64,000 nucleotides of DNA from Perkinsus chesapeaki (GCA_013115145.1 JAAPAO010000019.1:1-64000), one strand, 5' to 3'. Shown: positions 11,773 through 23,664, counted from the stretch's first letter. Notes: a model not told the origin generated them from the sequence alone. Program-made: numbers and translations.

Positions 11773-12699
11773 ATGCTACACAGGACGCTACCTGCTTTCC
11801 AGGGACTGTTTGCTCGGTCCGCTGTACATCTAGATATGTGGGGGATTCGAGCTGGACCAGAAATCCTGGCAATCGAGGACAAGTTCCGAGTCTCGAAGGA
11901 AGCTGGTGCGTGCTGTCATGGTTGTTGTCAGCTACTGACTCTCTCAGATACCCGAGAACTAGCCCAGTTGATACAGGGCGTCCTTCTGAGGCCCGGCGAC
12001 TCCCTAGTGCTCCAAGGGGTACCCAGATCAACCCACTGCGTCGACAGTGCTCCCTACTCAGATGGGCGCTCATTCTGTCAATTGCGCGGTTAAGGCGACG
12101 ACGATCGCAGCCCAGAGGTTTGGCGCTTCGATGCCTTTGACTGTCCACTTTACCGGTCCTGCTCCCGGTATGATAATGAATTCACGTAAGTTCTTGGGTT
12201 GCGTCACGTGTAGCTTTGTTGTAGAGCGACGGGACTATGAGATTTGGCTCGTCGTTCGCTTGGCGGACAGCCTCCTCACACCCGACCTTCCCGAGGAGAC
12301 CCGTGCATTGATCGTCTCGATGTCTACTAGAGTTCACGCACTTGCCGGCGCCATAGTCAGCTCACTTAAAGAAAACACTCCAGTGGACCTTCACGGTGGG
12401 AATGCCGAATCTTCCCAAGGCGGCAGGGACTTTCAGGAATCGGCCCGGTTTGTGTTCACAAAATGGCCGAGGCGCTGACGGTAGCCGCAGAGTTCTGTAG
12501 AAAGGAGAAGCTCCCCGGCGAGCTGCTGACACGGCCCTCCTTTTACCAAGTCCAGAGTGACTCTGGTACGACCCGTTCGTCTTGCGTTGGTTTCTCAGCT
12601 CTCACAGGTTACACCCGATCTGGAGACTCCACCATCAGCGGCATCAACCTCCGAGTGCGGCTCGAAGATGCGTTTGAAATTGATCGTTCATTGACATGA
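11773..12699 (+). CDS. double SpoVS/Alba-like protein A, mitochondrial-type leader
   Basis: Six exons: 11773-11905, 11948-12018, 12062-12167, 12225-12395, 12437-12565, 12608-12699. They total 702 nt, or 233 aa. The first 25 residues are rich in Arg, Leu and Ala with no acid (MLHRTLPAFQGLFARSAVHL), like a mitochondrial presequence. Two repeats follow. Repeat 1 has LAQLIQGVLLRPGDSLVLQG, then SVNCAVKATTIA. Repeat 2 has ALAGAIVSSLKENTPVDLHG, then IGPVCVHKMAEALTVAAEF, and ends ISGINLRVRLED. This follows the bacterial SpoVS pattern (AGAIA..LR....v.lqaiGagAvNqAvKAiaiAr, then a C-terminal strand), an Alba-like fold. Bacterial SpoVS affects sporulation and division; nucleic-acid binding is suspected from the Alba fold. 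The role here is unknown. A paralogue follows 73 nt downstream. Confidence 0.72.
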
Positions 12700-12772
12700 G
12701 TGATGTTTTTGGTTTCCGAAACCTCTACTTTGCGTTCTACAGTTTCATCACTCCGCCAATGCTCAGTCCGCA

Positions 12773-13794
12773 ATGCTGCGGTCCACGTTCGGTCTCGGAT
12801 GGCGTCTGGATGCGACTCGGGGGCTGCTCGCTCTGTCGCGTCCGTTGCTAGTGGCGAGGCGGATGGCTACAGAAGAGATGGAAGCTTGCGAGAACAGATT
12901 TAGAATTTCACGGCAGGCTGGTAAAAGTTACGCATGCGAAGACGACAGGTTCTCCTTAGATGTTTCGGAGCTAGGAAAAATGGCACATCTTTGTTTGCGG
13001 AAAGAAGGCGACATGCTTGTTTTCGAAGCCGTACGTTGCGCAGGGTCCGTGAGCCTTTGAAGGATTCTCTCAGGTCGGCACCGAAACGATATCGACCGTC
13101 TTGAAGGCGTCAGCAGTGGCCATGAAGCTCGCCGACGAGAACAAGCCCATCGAGATGGAGGTCACTGGGCCTACAGAAGAGATCGCTAAGAGCATGGGAG
13201 GTGACTAAGACGGCTTAATGATGGTCATTTGCCCTTCACAGCCTTCGCCAAGCGCAACAGCTGGATTACCCTCCACAAGACTAGCAAGTCTCCTCCTACT
13301 GACGAGGTTGGTAATCCTGACGAGCCACCCAACCCGAGATTAACTGCAAGTGCTAACTCCGATAGAGTTAAATTGGCGTCCGCCATTTCGCTGTCATTGC
13401 GTGATCATCCAAATGTTGAAGTGCAAGGTAAGCTTGATATCTGCAAAGATCACTTTGGATGTACTGTAGATCAGTTCATAATCCCCGAACTCCAACTGGA
13501 CGTTGTTTCTGATTCAGGTATCGGACCGCTGTGTATGAGGAAAATCGTAGAAGCGCTAGAGATCGCCGGCGTTCAATGTACGTCAGCTGCTCTGAGCAAA
13601 TTGGTCTTTGAGCGATTTCTGAATCAATAGGTGACGATGGCAAAGGCCAGCACATACGAGGAAGTGCAAGATTCGAGCATGTCCCGTGCGGGGAGGGTAT
13701 GAGTCGAAGCGGCGAACCGTTCCTTACTGCGATGGTGCTTCGGTTGAGACTTCATCGGCCGCACGCTGAGATATCTGTTGGCAACGATGCATAG
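12773..13794 (+). CDS. double SpoVS/Alba-like protein B, tandem paralogue
   Basis: Six exons: 12773-12920, 12960-13030, 13074-13200, 13242-13427, 13518-13577, 13631-13794. They total 756 nt, or 251 aa. Like protein A it starts with an Arg/Leu-rich leader (MLRSTFGLGWRLDATRGLLA), followed by the matching FRISRQA block and two SpoVS-like repeats. Repeat 1 has LGKMAHLCLRKEGDMLVFEA, then VGTETISTVLKASAVAMKL. Repeat 2 has KLASAISLSLRDHPNVEVQG, then IGPLCMRKIVEALEIAG. The first four introns sit at the same protein positions and phases as in protein A, and exon 2 is 71 nt in both. This shows tandem duplication. The last intron differs: B is split at EIAGVQC, A in the SDSG segment. Heavy divergence suggests an old duplication. 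Confidence 0.72.
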
Positions 13795-14925
13795 CAACAT
13801 GAACGTTTCCGGACATTCGACAATCTTTTATTGACTAGTCTATGTACCTATACCCTGTTGAGGACTATACAACAAACAACAGTACAGAAATACAAGGTCG
13901 TAGGTTACCGAATAGGCAAACTCTCGCCCGATGGTGTATAGTATGAGTGTTTTCGGACCAGCTGCGTGTACAGGCTGTACAGTACAGCGATCTCTACCAA
14001 CGGCAGACATCCACCAATGCTTTCCCATTGCATGCTCGTCAGGGAAAGGATCTCGAGAATACCAGCTAGGCTGGCGTCGTGTCATGGAAGAGCATGCAAT
14101 CTTGACACTACACTTTAGTACAGTACAACTGAGAAGCACAAGACGGAATTGTGTCAGAATCAGTCGGGTCTGTCATTAAACCTTGACAAAACTAATTCTA
14201 GAACAGGTCTTCAAATTCGGCCTTAAGAACCTGCAATCCCGTTCATAGAAATGAGCTTCTAAGATAGTCAATACCAGTTCAGAAACCAGTTCTGAGTTCC
14301 GAAACTAGCTTAATGAACGACCATAGTGTTTCAGTTATTTTCGGATGACACTGAATACTTATAATATATATCGGCAAGTGATTTAGTGGCCGTGCGATCG
14401 GAATGTTCGAATTAAGTACATGAACTCAGTACCTCCAAGTTCTCAACCGGAAAATACTTATCATAGAGCATTAACTAACCGGTGCATTTCACCCACTTCT
14501 GCGGAGACTTCCGCCTGCCAATGGCTTCGATATGAGTCAGCATGACAAATGACAGCGCCGATAGTACAGAAAGCGTGCGCTCAAGTAGCACACGACAACC
14601 TGCTAAGGACGAATTGTACAATGGGCTTATCAACTAATAGTCTCGCTCTTATCATCTGGGGAATCTTATTACCGAGGGATACTGACAACTGAGAACGACC
14701 GTAGCTCGGCCGGAGCTAACCAGATGTGTGTTATGGTTACACATCCTCTATTAAGCACATCAAGTGCGAGTAGAGATGAGATCAAAAGGGGACCTTTCAC
14801 CGAATGAATCTAAGGGATGCATTAGACAGCTTGTAGCTCCGGCTCACGAAGTTAGAAAGACTCTGCATATAGGAAATAGCTCATCTCAAATGAGTTCTGT
14901 AGACTACTTGATGAAGTGCAAAGCT
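13795..14925. other. intergenic, no gene seen
   Basis: No exon with family similarity or a good splice context on either strand. Several short frames look random. Confidence 0.5.
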
Positions 14926-14926
14926 T

Positions 14927-15337
14927 CTACTCCAGGGAGCTCCCAGGGTTCCAGCAAGTGCCCGGCCTCATCGTAACACTTCTATTGAGGAAGGTTGAGT
15001 TGACCATATCACCAGATGTATCGTATGAGTATTCAAGCAGGCTTTCTGATAGATCTATCTCACACCAATCTTTCACGCGCCGAACGAATTCAGAGCGCAC
15101 AGCACTACTGGAGGCATCGACAGTGAACGGGCTGCTCAGTCCATGTATGTTTATAAGGTCTGATGTGAGCTCTGCATAAACGCACTGAATGAGTTCAGAG
15201 ATTTGGATAGGGTCACCACTCAACCAACAAGTCTCAATACAGACGTCGCCGGTTCTCACAACATACTTGCCGAAAGGGGCCTTAGCCGATGAACCATGCC
15301 AAATAGAAAGTATGAGGACCAATAAGATGACGGACAT
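14927..15337 (-). CDS. small secreted protein, unidentified
   Basis: The frame read from 15337 down to 14927 gives 136 aa. It opens with a clear signal peptide (MSVILLVLILSIWHGSSAKA) and continues as a soluble Cys-containing domain (VCIETCWLSGDPIQ, RRVKDWCEIDL). The frame is open further upstream, but the added residues look like non-coding translation, so the internal Met before the hydrophobic segment is preferred. The tail after FLNRSV may be intronic. I recognise no family. It resembles the other single-exon secreted proteins of this window only in general design. Confidence 0.5.
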   Translation of the reverse strand: MSVILLVLILSIWHGSSAKAPFGKYVVRTGDVCIETCWLSGDPIQISELIQCVYAELTSDLINIHGLSSPFTVDASSSAVRSEFVRRVKDWCEIDLSESLLEYSYDTSGDMVNSTFLNRSVTMRPGTCWNPGSSLE

Positions 15338-16900
15338 TATGATGTTAGAAGGTCGGACAAATAGCAGAAAGCACGCCTGAATCGGTAAAACACTACTGAG
15401 ACATACCTGATGATAAAACCTGAAGTCGAGTCGGCATAATAACCCCTGGGCAGATCTACTCTCATCTCTCAGCCCAATGAAACCATGGGGACCGATTGGG
15501 AAATAAACAACGCGTACATACGCGCAGGTTTGCGGCGTATAGTGTACGCATGCACTGTATATGCACCACTGGATGGGAGACAGCAGCGCTGTCACAACAC
15601 TGCTGCCACAGTCTACATCTAAGTTTATTTTCTGTCACAGTGCAATGAATTCAACTGCAAACGTGGACATCCAACTAGGCTCCGGTGTCTCCGCATTAGG
15701 ATTAAACCTATACACAACTGAGCATATCGTTTAAGTGCGTCCCAGAGGACGGATCTATGCCCCCGATCTCGCGTGCAGCTAGATTCTGTCACAGGGCGGT
15801 CGAGGTTTGTCCAACGCGTCGGGTCGTCGTGTAATACGACCAACCTGAAAAGTGAGTAGAATTGGCTCTCGATTAGTTCCAAGTGCACAGAAATGAGGCA
15901 GGGAACCCGAAACTCAAGCGCCGCATGACACAAGAGAAAGCGCAAATGTGCCCGTACGGTACGTATCTCTGGGCTACACTGAGGTAACCGCCGGTAGCCT
16001 ACCGGATCGATAGTACCGGTATCACAGGTTCAGGGACTTTCAATGGAAGTTCCAGTGCCACTGGATGGACTACTACTGAATCAGATTAGCACCATGATAA
16101 TAGCTCCATTACAAACTGCTTCGGTAGTGATTTATCGCAATGGACCAGGTACTGAAAAGTTTCCAGTGGAAATTGCCTCGACTGAACATTCTAACTCTGG
16201 ACGCGTACCAGTGAACATTATAAACTATGCCTGTTGTACATCACTTGTACATACTTGAAATTACTGCTGCTTACTGGTACCTCTCAAAAAGCATGATACT
16301 TTCAAAAACAAAGCTTAGAAAAAGGAACAAGTCAATTTTTTGTCGCTTGCATTATCCGGGGAGGTCGAGGAGGTTGATCTGTCGATTAGCGCCGGCTGAG
16401 CCGTGTTCTGGGTTCACCTAACCTTAGAAAAGAATCCTGTCGGAAATCGTTGGAAGAAGGCTGAAGCCTCCACCAAAGGGTCAAACCGGATCCCTACAAC
16501 GGCACTACAATAAAGGTGAGTTCAGAGGATATTTTCGCGGAGAGGTTGCATGAATCTTTAGTCCCCCTGCTTGAGCATTTATCTGGTAACCAGATTCTGG
16601 CGAGTCTCATCCGGTTAGATGCGTCTCTTGCATTGCGTTCTCGATAAGAGGATAGGGCGTTCTCAAGACGTAACCGCCGTTTTCGGCTTTCGAGCTCTCA
16701 GAAGTCGGTGCTATCACTGCCACAGTGTACGGAATGTCGCCGAAACTTGCCCTAATTTACCAAGAAAGTTCTTCACCATGTGTCTCGGTCGATTGTTCGT
16801 TTGACTAGAATGTCACGACGGGACTTCCGTAGTTTTATACTGCAATAACTACGCAACAATAAAGGCGCATAATGAGACTACCATAATCATATTAAAAATG
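15338..16900. other. no supported gene
   Basis: Open frames exist (for example 15625-15945 minus and 16043-16258 plus) but show no family, signal peptide or paired splice sites that convince me. The stretch lies between the 5' side of the secreted protein and the 3' end of the TFIIS-N gene. Confidence 0.45.
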
Positions 16901-16903
16901 CTT

Positions 16904-18270
16904 TCAATGTTCACTGGCTTTTGCATCTCGGTACACCGCCTTCCACTTCACAATGAGATTCTTGCTCGCCTAAGCACACGAACCATACTCATACTTCGAG
17001 ACGAGAGCGACCAACTTCCTGAACCTCAGGGTCCTCATGTCGAGCGTATCGGTGAACAATCTTTCCTATTTTCGTATCACGAAGAGTTTCTACGTCCATG
17101 TCGTACCGGTCGAGAACTCCGAGTAGCGGTTTAATCTAAAAGTACAGTTGCCATTTCCCTATCGGCCGCCAACACCTTTTCGGAATCGAGGAGCGTACCC
17201 TCGGGAACAAGGTTAAGTTCAGCAGCTACTTTACCGACATCCCGCCTGGTTGGGGAAGAATATGAAACACAAAGACATCGCTTTCGCGGTGAAGTCGGAG
17301 GCCCTGATCAGACGAGTAAAATCTTCAACACGGGGAGGTTGAGAAGGCTACCTTGAGGCGACCCGCTCGAACGACTTTCGACGATTTCTAAATTCTCCTT
17401 TTCCAAAGCGTTCTTCCATTGCTCATATGTGAGACGCACAAATGTCATTTTATCTTTGTGAGAGCACTCTATGCCATAGTCGCTTCTCAACCTGATTTCC
17501 GAAGTCACCGAGGAGCGGAAGATTCACCAACGTACATTGACAAAGCCTCGTCGAGCATTCCTGGAACTTCGAAGTGGTGGTGAATCTTGCCGCGCTTTCT
17601 GACTATCGTTTCAATTCTACTCGTATTGGTTGTACCCAGCCAAAGAATGATCTTGTCTCGAAGGATAGAATATCTAAATAAGGCTCCAACATACGGCGGG
17701 ATGAGACCTACGCTTTCTGGACCGCTGAATTCTTGGCTGCCTGTTGAGCGCCCAACCTGAGAAATGAGCGATGAGGCCGACTTGGAAATACTGATCAAGA
17801 CGTTGCCTCGCCTTGCTCTTCAAGGCCTCCTCAGGAAATTACACAATGCTGCGTGTAGGGAATAGAGATGGAGCTATGTGGTAGGTGGAACATGGGCACA
17901 GGGAGCAATTTCATAGAAGCACAATAAGCCCACTAGAGGCTTTTGGAACCCTGAAATCTGCTTTATAAAAACAGTTAATCCATTCGACCACACCAGCTTC
18001 CCCCGCAACCGGCATTGCGTCCATGAGACGCGCCCTCAACCCACGTGAAATCAACCGACTGTTTCCTCTCAGTCTGGCCGCCGCTCGATTCCGACGTGCC
18101 TCCCATTTCTTCTCGCCTCAACTGGGCTTCCAACGCCGCGTAGTCCACCTTCTGCAAAAGGCGTCGACAAGAGTGCAGCGAGCTCGTACAGGTTTGTGAC
18201 GTTTAGCTCTTCCTCCACTGATAATCAGAGTTGGATCTACGTCAGCCTCCGTGCCACCGAAACCCTGATC
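16904..18270 (-). CDS. protein with C-terminal TFIIS-N (LW/TND) domain
   Basis: The 3' exons are well resolved: about 17507-17363, 17245-17176, 17135-17016 and 16969-16904 (introns 117, 40 and 46 nt). The last two encode a TFIIS N-terminal domain: LLGVLDRYDMDVETLRDTKI, then GKIVHRYARHEDPEVQE, then ASKNLIVKWKAVYRD, matching the family pattern L..TkIGk.V....khedpev...A..Li..WK. Such domains sit in transcription elongation factors (TFIIS, Elongin A, PNUTS, IWS1) and bind disordered partner motifs in the nucleus. The stop follows directly after the domain. Candidate 5' exons lie at 17660-17510 (GKIHHHFEVPGMLDEAL) and about 18270-18030 (GRAKRHKP, then VDYAALEAQLRREEMGG). I cannot fix the start, and assignment to one named factor is not possible. 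Confidence 0.55.
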
Positions 18271-18299
18271 TCAGTAAGTAAGGCGATGAAAACAGTCCA

Positions 18300-19325
18300 C
18301 TGGGAACAAATTTGCGCAATGGACAAGACGGATTAGCCATCCGGGCTTTGGTGCCTCAGCACGTGAGTGTTAATCACGGTTTCGAGAGTTGAGGTGTAAA
18401 TTATTATCCAGTGAATGTCACACGATGGAATGAGATCATCCAACATATTATTGAAATGAGCTTTTCAAGCCTACATCGTTTTCGCCTTCGTAAGTCCACG
18501 TTGCTCGTTCGCCAGTGGGCAACTCCCAATGTATTTCACTTGCCGATGACAGATGAGGATCAGCTATATATCCCCCAACCTGGCACAGCCTCGTCGGAAG
18601 GAGCAATGCACGCTGCCTCTACCTCGAGTTTCCCGTCTTCGCGTTTAACCAAATCGTACGTTACACCACCATCAAAGTGCCTGGGGCAGTGAAATGGAGA
18701 AACAGGGTTCCAACAGGATTACACTTTTCCCTTCACAACGGTGAGCATGCAGTTAAGCGGATGTTGGATCCAGCGGCCCTGTAAGGACCTTTGAGATATA
18801 ACAAACTCTTCCTCCACAGCAGAGTGCTCCGGATCGGACATCGTACTATACGAAATAGGGTACTGTTCAGAGAGTGCAGTTTTCACTCCGTTTGCCGATT
18901 CCGTCTCAGGGATCGTTATATTATAGCGACTCTGGAGTTTTTGAGATGTACACCAATACCGTGTGGTCTCCACGAGTTGGTGTCGACAGGCTACCTGGAG
19001 ATGGCATGGGCTCCAGGGTGGAATGAAGGGTGGCTCCTATGTTACTCCTGCTGTCACGTTCTTGAAGGCATTGTGGCCTCTACAGCGAAACAAGCCTGAG
19101 CCTGATTTGTGGAGCCAGGAGATACGCCGGCGGGGGCGGCCTCAGGGGTAGGAAGTCGAGTTTAACAAAGCGCCGCCCATTTCGTAGCTGTAAATGGCCT
19201 CGGAAAGTGCACGCAGGAGCGAATGCATCTGATCCTCCCTTCTCCACGAGTGCTTTCAGTCCTTCACGATGTATCGAGCAAAAATACCACGGACTTCGTG
19301 AACTCGGCACCCATCTACTCAAATT
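18300..19325 (-). CDS. unidentified multi-exon gene (exon fragments)
   Basis: Several minus-strand segments have protein-like composition near plausible splice sites: about 19255-19150 (MHSLLRALSEAIYSYEMGGA), about 19030-18920 (TRGDHTVLVYISKTPES), 18880-18790 (SYSTMSDPEHSAVEEEFVI) and 18680-18560 (DGGVTYDLVKREDGKLEVEA). They probably belong to one gene between the TFIIS-N gene and the FrnE-type gene, all on the minus strand. No family is recognised, and the exact exon joins are not resolved. Confidence 0.35.
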
Positions 19326-19605
19326 AGGTCTCTCCTACAGGTAAGCCTTGAAGATGCTAAAGGTACCACGACAACAACTACCATCTGAATCATGATGATG
19401 ATGGCGCTATTCATTAAAGGATATCAACACGACAAATCGGTAGCCTAGAGCGAGAAAGATAAGAAATCTTTTACGAGGCCAAGCCTTACAGAAATACTCT
19501 CAAAATCGGCAATCGGTCATTTGAGTTCTCGTATCGAGGAAAAAGACAATTGTATGTCGTCGTTGTCGTCGATCAGCTTGTATGCTCTCTTGGATGCTGC
19601 TGGCC

Positions 19606-20544
19606 TCACTCCTGGTATCTTTCGGTGAGGTAACTCTCAATCTGGAGTTTCATCACCTCAGGGTCTTTCGCCCCGACCAGGAATTGCACGGCGTCGTCGT
19701 CGTCCTCCTCAACGTCGCCAATAACAATGAAAGGGAGACCGGTTACCTGAGAGGAGGAGGAGGAGGGGTGCCTCTGTGCACAGGCTAGAGGCACAGCTTG
19801 CTTACGTCGAGCTGATTTGCCCACTGAGCAAGTCGTCTAGTTTGGTCACGAATGTCGCTAACAGTCTTAACGTTCTCAAAGGACTTTCTGGCCTCATTGG
19901 GGTCGAATCCAGCTTCCTCAGCGGCGGAAGCCAGCACATCATCTTGACCAATATCAAGATAATCATGGAAATGCCTAAAGGGTGATGGACAAAATATATA
20001 TCAGCGAAGTACAAACGTATTATTATTGTTTACTTTGATTGAATAATAGTTTCGAGTTTATCAGCCTTCTCCCATCCTCCTTTATCATAAGCCCACTCCA
20101 TAAGGAGATGGGCCTTTATAGTGGGGGACAACTTACCCTTAACTGGACCAATCTCAAAACTGAAGAAATAAAAATAAATCTCCTACTCCTCGGAGTAGCC
20201 TAGCCCAAGGTGCTGCTTCAACTTACCCAGCCGCTTTGGCTGCGGCCCTCAGCTCCCCATGCATCGCGCGGAATTGGGATTCGCCGAACTTCCCGAAGTA
20301 GTAACTGGCTCTGTCGACGGTTTCAGTGAGTGATGGATTCTGGAAGTAAGGTCGCCAGTGAATCTCGAAGGTGACTGCAAAGCAAGGGAAGGTGGCTGCT
20401 AGAGTACCCTCAGGTAAGCCTTTTCGTACCTCTGGAGTCGCGCTCTTTTATGGACTCAAGAGCCTTTCCAAGATTATGACGACCGACAAAGCACCACGGA
20501 CAGACAAAATCCGATACGATGCTGATAGGGACATGTATGGACAT
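19606..20544 (-). CDS. DsbA-like oxidoreductase, FrnE type
   Basis: Five exons: 20544-20430, 20374-20227, 20159-20034, 19974-19806, 19746-19606. They total 699 nt, or 232 aa, the normal length for this family. Introns are 55-67 nt. The thioredoxin-fold active site FVCPWCFVG lies near residue 15. It is followed by HWRPYFQNPSL, the helical insertion (AHLLMEWAYDKGGWEKADKL), DVLASAAEEAGFDPNEA and the cis-proline strand VTGLPFIVIG. This is the DsbA/FrnE group (2-hydroxychromene-2-carboxylate isomerase-like thioredoxin proteins), likely a thiol-disulfide oxidoreductase. No signal peptide is seen, so it is probably cytosolic or organellar. The family is mainly bacterial, and the short introns show the gene is established here. 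The start ATG at 20544 lies 133 nt beyond the OLA1 stop on the same strand. Confidence 0.85.
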
Positions 20545-20676
20545 GAGCGCGGGGAATACGGGGCAGCTAGCCTTAGAACGACAACTTCATCCAGAGTCAC
20601 CAATCTTGGTTACTCCGCGAGAACGGCCGGGAAACGCGAATCTGGATTCGCAGAAACACATGCACATAGTGAGGAA

Positions 20677-23664
20677 CTAGTGGCTTCGATCGATGAACTC
20701 AAGAATATCTCCTTCTTGAACAACGTACTCCTTTCCGCGGTTTTTTATTAGACCTAAAAAAGCGGCGGGGACTGTTATTTCGGCGTGACGTCGAATCCAA
20801 CCTGCGTCACGAACGTGCGAGACACCTCCGCGCTTCAAGACTTCTTCGGGTCGACATTGCTTGGCCATCTGGAAGAACCTACAAAGAGTCAAAAGAGAAG
20901 CAACGCATTATCGGAAACTGGTGCCGTATACGACCAAGATGCAAGGCGCTAGCGAGCAAGCTCCACGGAAACACACTTTTCGAAGTCTGTATGCACGTAA
21001 CGCGCTGCTGCCGGGGCCTTCTCCCCCTTTTGGATGAACCATGCTCGAGCTTCATTGGCTCCTAATGTATAATAATGAGAAACACCTGAGAGGGAGGTAA
21101 AGGAAGGGTTTGCCGAATGCTGAATACCTAACAGTGACTTAACACACTCCATCAAACGAGGCAATCGCGGCTCGCTAAGACCGTATGAGCTGAGGTATTC
21201 AGCAAGGAAGTCGGGGTCGCCCAAAGAACTGGTCTCCTCCTCCAGTATAGAGGAAGCCTGAAGTACAAGAGATACTATCTGCAATGCTAAGTAAGGACCA
21301 ATTGGAGGAGCCAGGAATCTGCTTGTGTTTACGTACACAGTCTGCGCGTGCGTGCACGTTAAGAGCCATCCTTTGTTTATACGATTTGGGTGTGCTTATA
21401 TAGAGTTAATGAGGACCACCGCAGTGGATAACGTAAAGCAGGGCAGCTGGTAAAAGGCATGAGGAGCCTCAGAAGTAGTCTCTATAATCACTATTCAGAC
21501 TTAGCACTATACCGAGTACACAGCTCCACCTTAATCCGCTTAATCGTTCGGCGCGGAAATTTTCGATCGAATTGCTGCTAGATTATAGCTGAGACTCAGA
21601 GCCTGACCAGGGTACTGAGTACCCAGCTGCCCGAAGTGGGAGGAGTCTGCACTGATCAAAGGCGGCCATCACGGCGCAGTGGTCGAATTCCATACGAAAA
21701 ACGCGTTCTAAATTCTAGCTTTCAACAAACAAGATTTGACCCTCTCATAGTTGGCAATCAAATGCCAAAGCTGTGCGTCTCATCAACTTTAGAGAGTTGC
21801 GGGAGATTGATGAGATTATGAGACTACGTATTATGAGTATGAGATTACGTCGTTTGATGACAGACATGTGATCAGACCAGTGCAGCAGAGTTCGCATGGA
21901 TTCATACATCGGATTGGATGCTCTACACGTTAGACCACCGTGCTTGAATCCTCCCGGAACTCGTAATTGTATAGCTGATTGGATGGAACTAATCCGATAA
22001 GGATGCGAGAAGACAGCGCTGGAAGTCTATACAGGTAAAAGTGAAACTGGACAGACACTGAACCAACCCTGGGAATACGTGGCGAACCTCTGTCGCCGGC
22101 GGGCAGTCGGTGACAATCTCCGGGAATGATTCTCACCACGATTAGATCAGCGGCCTTGCTGCACTTGTCCTTAACGTGCTTCTCGAGTGCCACAGTGTAA
22201 TCGTTGCCATCTCTAACATCTTCTGGTCGAACGTTTGCCATAACCAGCAAAGGCTTCGCGGTAATCAGCACACACAGTAAAGGGTCGGTGGCCATAACCT
22301 GGAGGAACATGAACTTGAATTGGTCGTCGTCTTCAGAGTGATACTCGCAGGCCGAAGCTCTCTATGAGCCTGTCCATGTCAATGAGGTTTCTAACCGGCA
22401 CCCCTTCCTCTAGACCCTTCAGCCAGCTTTCGTACAGGGGCAACATCTGACATCAAGCAGGTCGAAATGCCCAAGCGATACCCGACGGAAGAACAAGGTA
22501 ATATAGGATCTACTACTGGTGAATTTAGTTCGTCCTTTGGGAACTATATAGCTACCAAAAGCGGGTGCTAGCATTGATTGGATTATAAAAATGGAAGCAC
22601 TTGATTGGGCAATCACTGAGCGATAAAGAGACTTCCAACATCATCATGCTTACTTTCTTGGCTTCAGGCTCTGCACAGGCACGTTTCCTCAAACCCGGCA
22701 TTTTCCTAGTAGCCATGTCAAGGTCCGCAATAAGAAGCTCATCCTGGCACGGGAACTGGGGGGCCCTAATGCTGACACAAAAGCTCACTGAGATTGCCTC
22801 AAACTCTGCAATAGGATCGATATTGATAGGGTCGTCGACATGTGCTATCTTGGCATCAGAAAAGCATCGTACAACCTGACTAGGAAGGCTCTTCAAGACG
22901 GGCTTGGCATGCAGCGGTGTGTACAAATGCAAGTTGCCTAATCTTCGTTATCTCTTTCCATAAGTTGGTTCGAGATACGAAAACTAAACGACTCGCGTAT
23001 TTTCACTAGGGGAAGTTAATGAGATATAGATTCACACAATTCCTGTCTACTGTAGCACCACCACCACCACCATCAAATCACTAGCTTCCTTCACTTGTGA
23101 TACTCTACCCCTTAACCGCCGCCATATCTCTTTAACTATGAGCCCAATCTATACTTATTGTTCTATAACTAACAAGATATGTACCTGTATGATGCAGTTA
23201 ACATGCCGAATATTTGCCAAGAAACTGTTCCCCATTCCCTGTCCTTCACTTGCTCCTTTCACCAGCCCGGCGATGTCTCTCACTTCAAGCTACGAAAGCG
23301 TACCAAGGAATATAAGTTCGCTTCATTTACTTGGCCGTGTATTTTCTTAACAGAGCCCTCGACTTTGGCGAGCTCGTCTAGCAGAGGGTCCGGCACTGTC
23401 GCCTTTGATATATTGGGTTCTATCGTACCTGAGAGGCTCACAATAAACGCTTATTAGTGACAGTAAGAGCTCACAGAAAGGGAAGTTGGCTGCTTCGGCG
23501 AGTTGAGCTCCAACAATTGCATTAAACGTTGTTGACTTGCCCACGTTGGGATACCCTACCAGACCGCAAGATTTGTTAAATCGCCGCACTTGTCCCAGTG
23601 CGGTATTTGAGAGGTGATTGACGTGGTGAACGGCAAAGACATGTTCGGTGAAGCAAGAAAGCAT
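20677..23664 (-). CDS. OLA1: OLA1/YchF-family P-loop NTPase
   Basis: Obg-like ATPase (TRAFAC class), a ribosome-associated translation and stress regulator. Resolved exons: 23664-23475, 23428-23331, 23289-23185, 22875-22789, 22743-22654, 22446-22345, 22298-22137, 21278-21128, from 21085, and from 20878 to 20677. Phases agree throughout the first eight. Motifs: G1 [24 protein letters not shown]3 [48 protein letters not shown], and the C-terminal TGS region ([43 protein letters not shown]). The NKxD-equivalent reads ANVRPED, where OLA1 normally has N-x-x-E, so nucleotide preference may differ. No GT donor fits after HTDFEK: the frame reaches a stop, and a GC donor (VSVE|) joined to the exon at 20878 keeps phase. 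One intron (22136-21279) is about 860 nt. Confidence 0.85.

Noticed and set aside
15338-15595. N-terminal extension of the secreted protein
   Set aside because: The extra 86 residues look like non-coding translation, and an internal Met starts a proper signal peptide.
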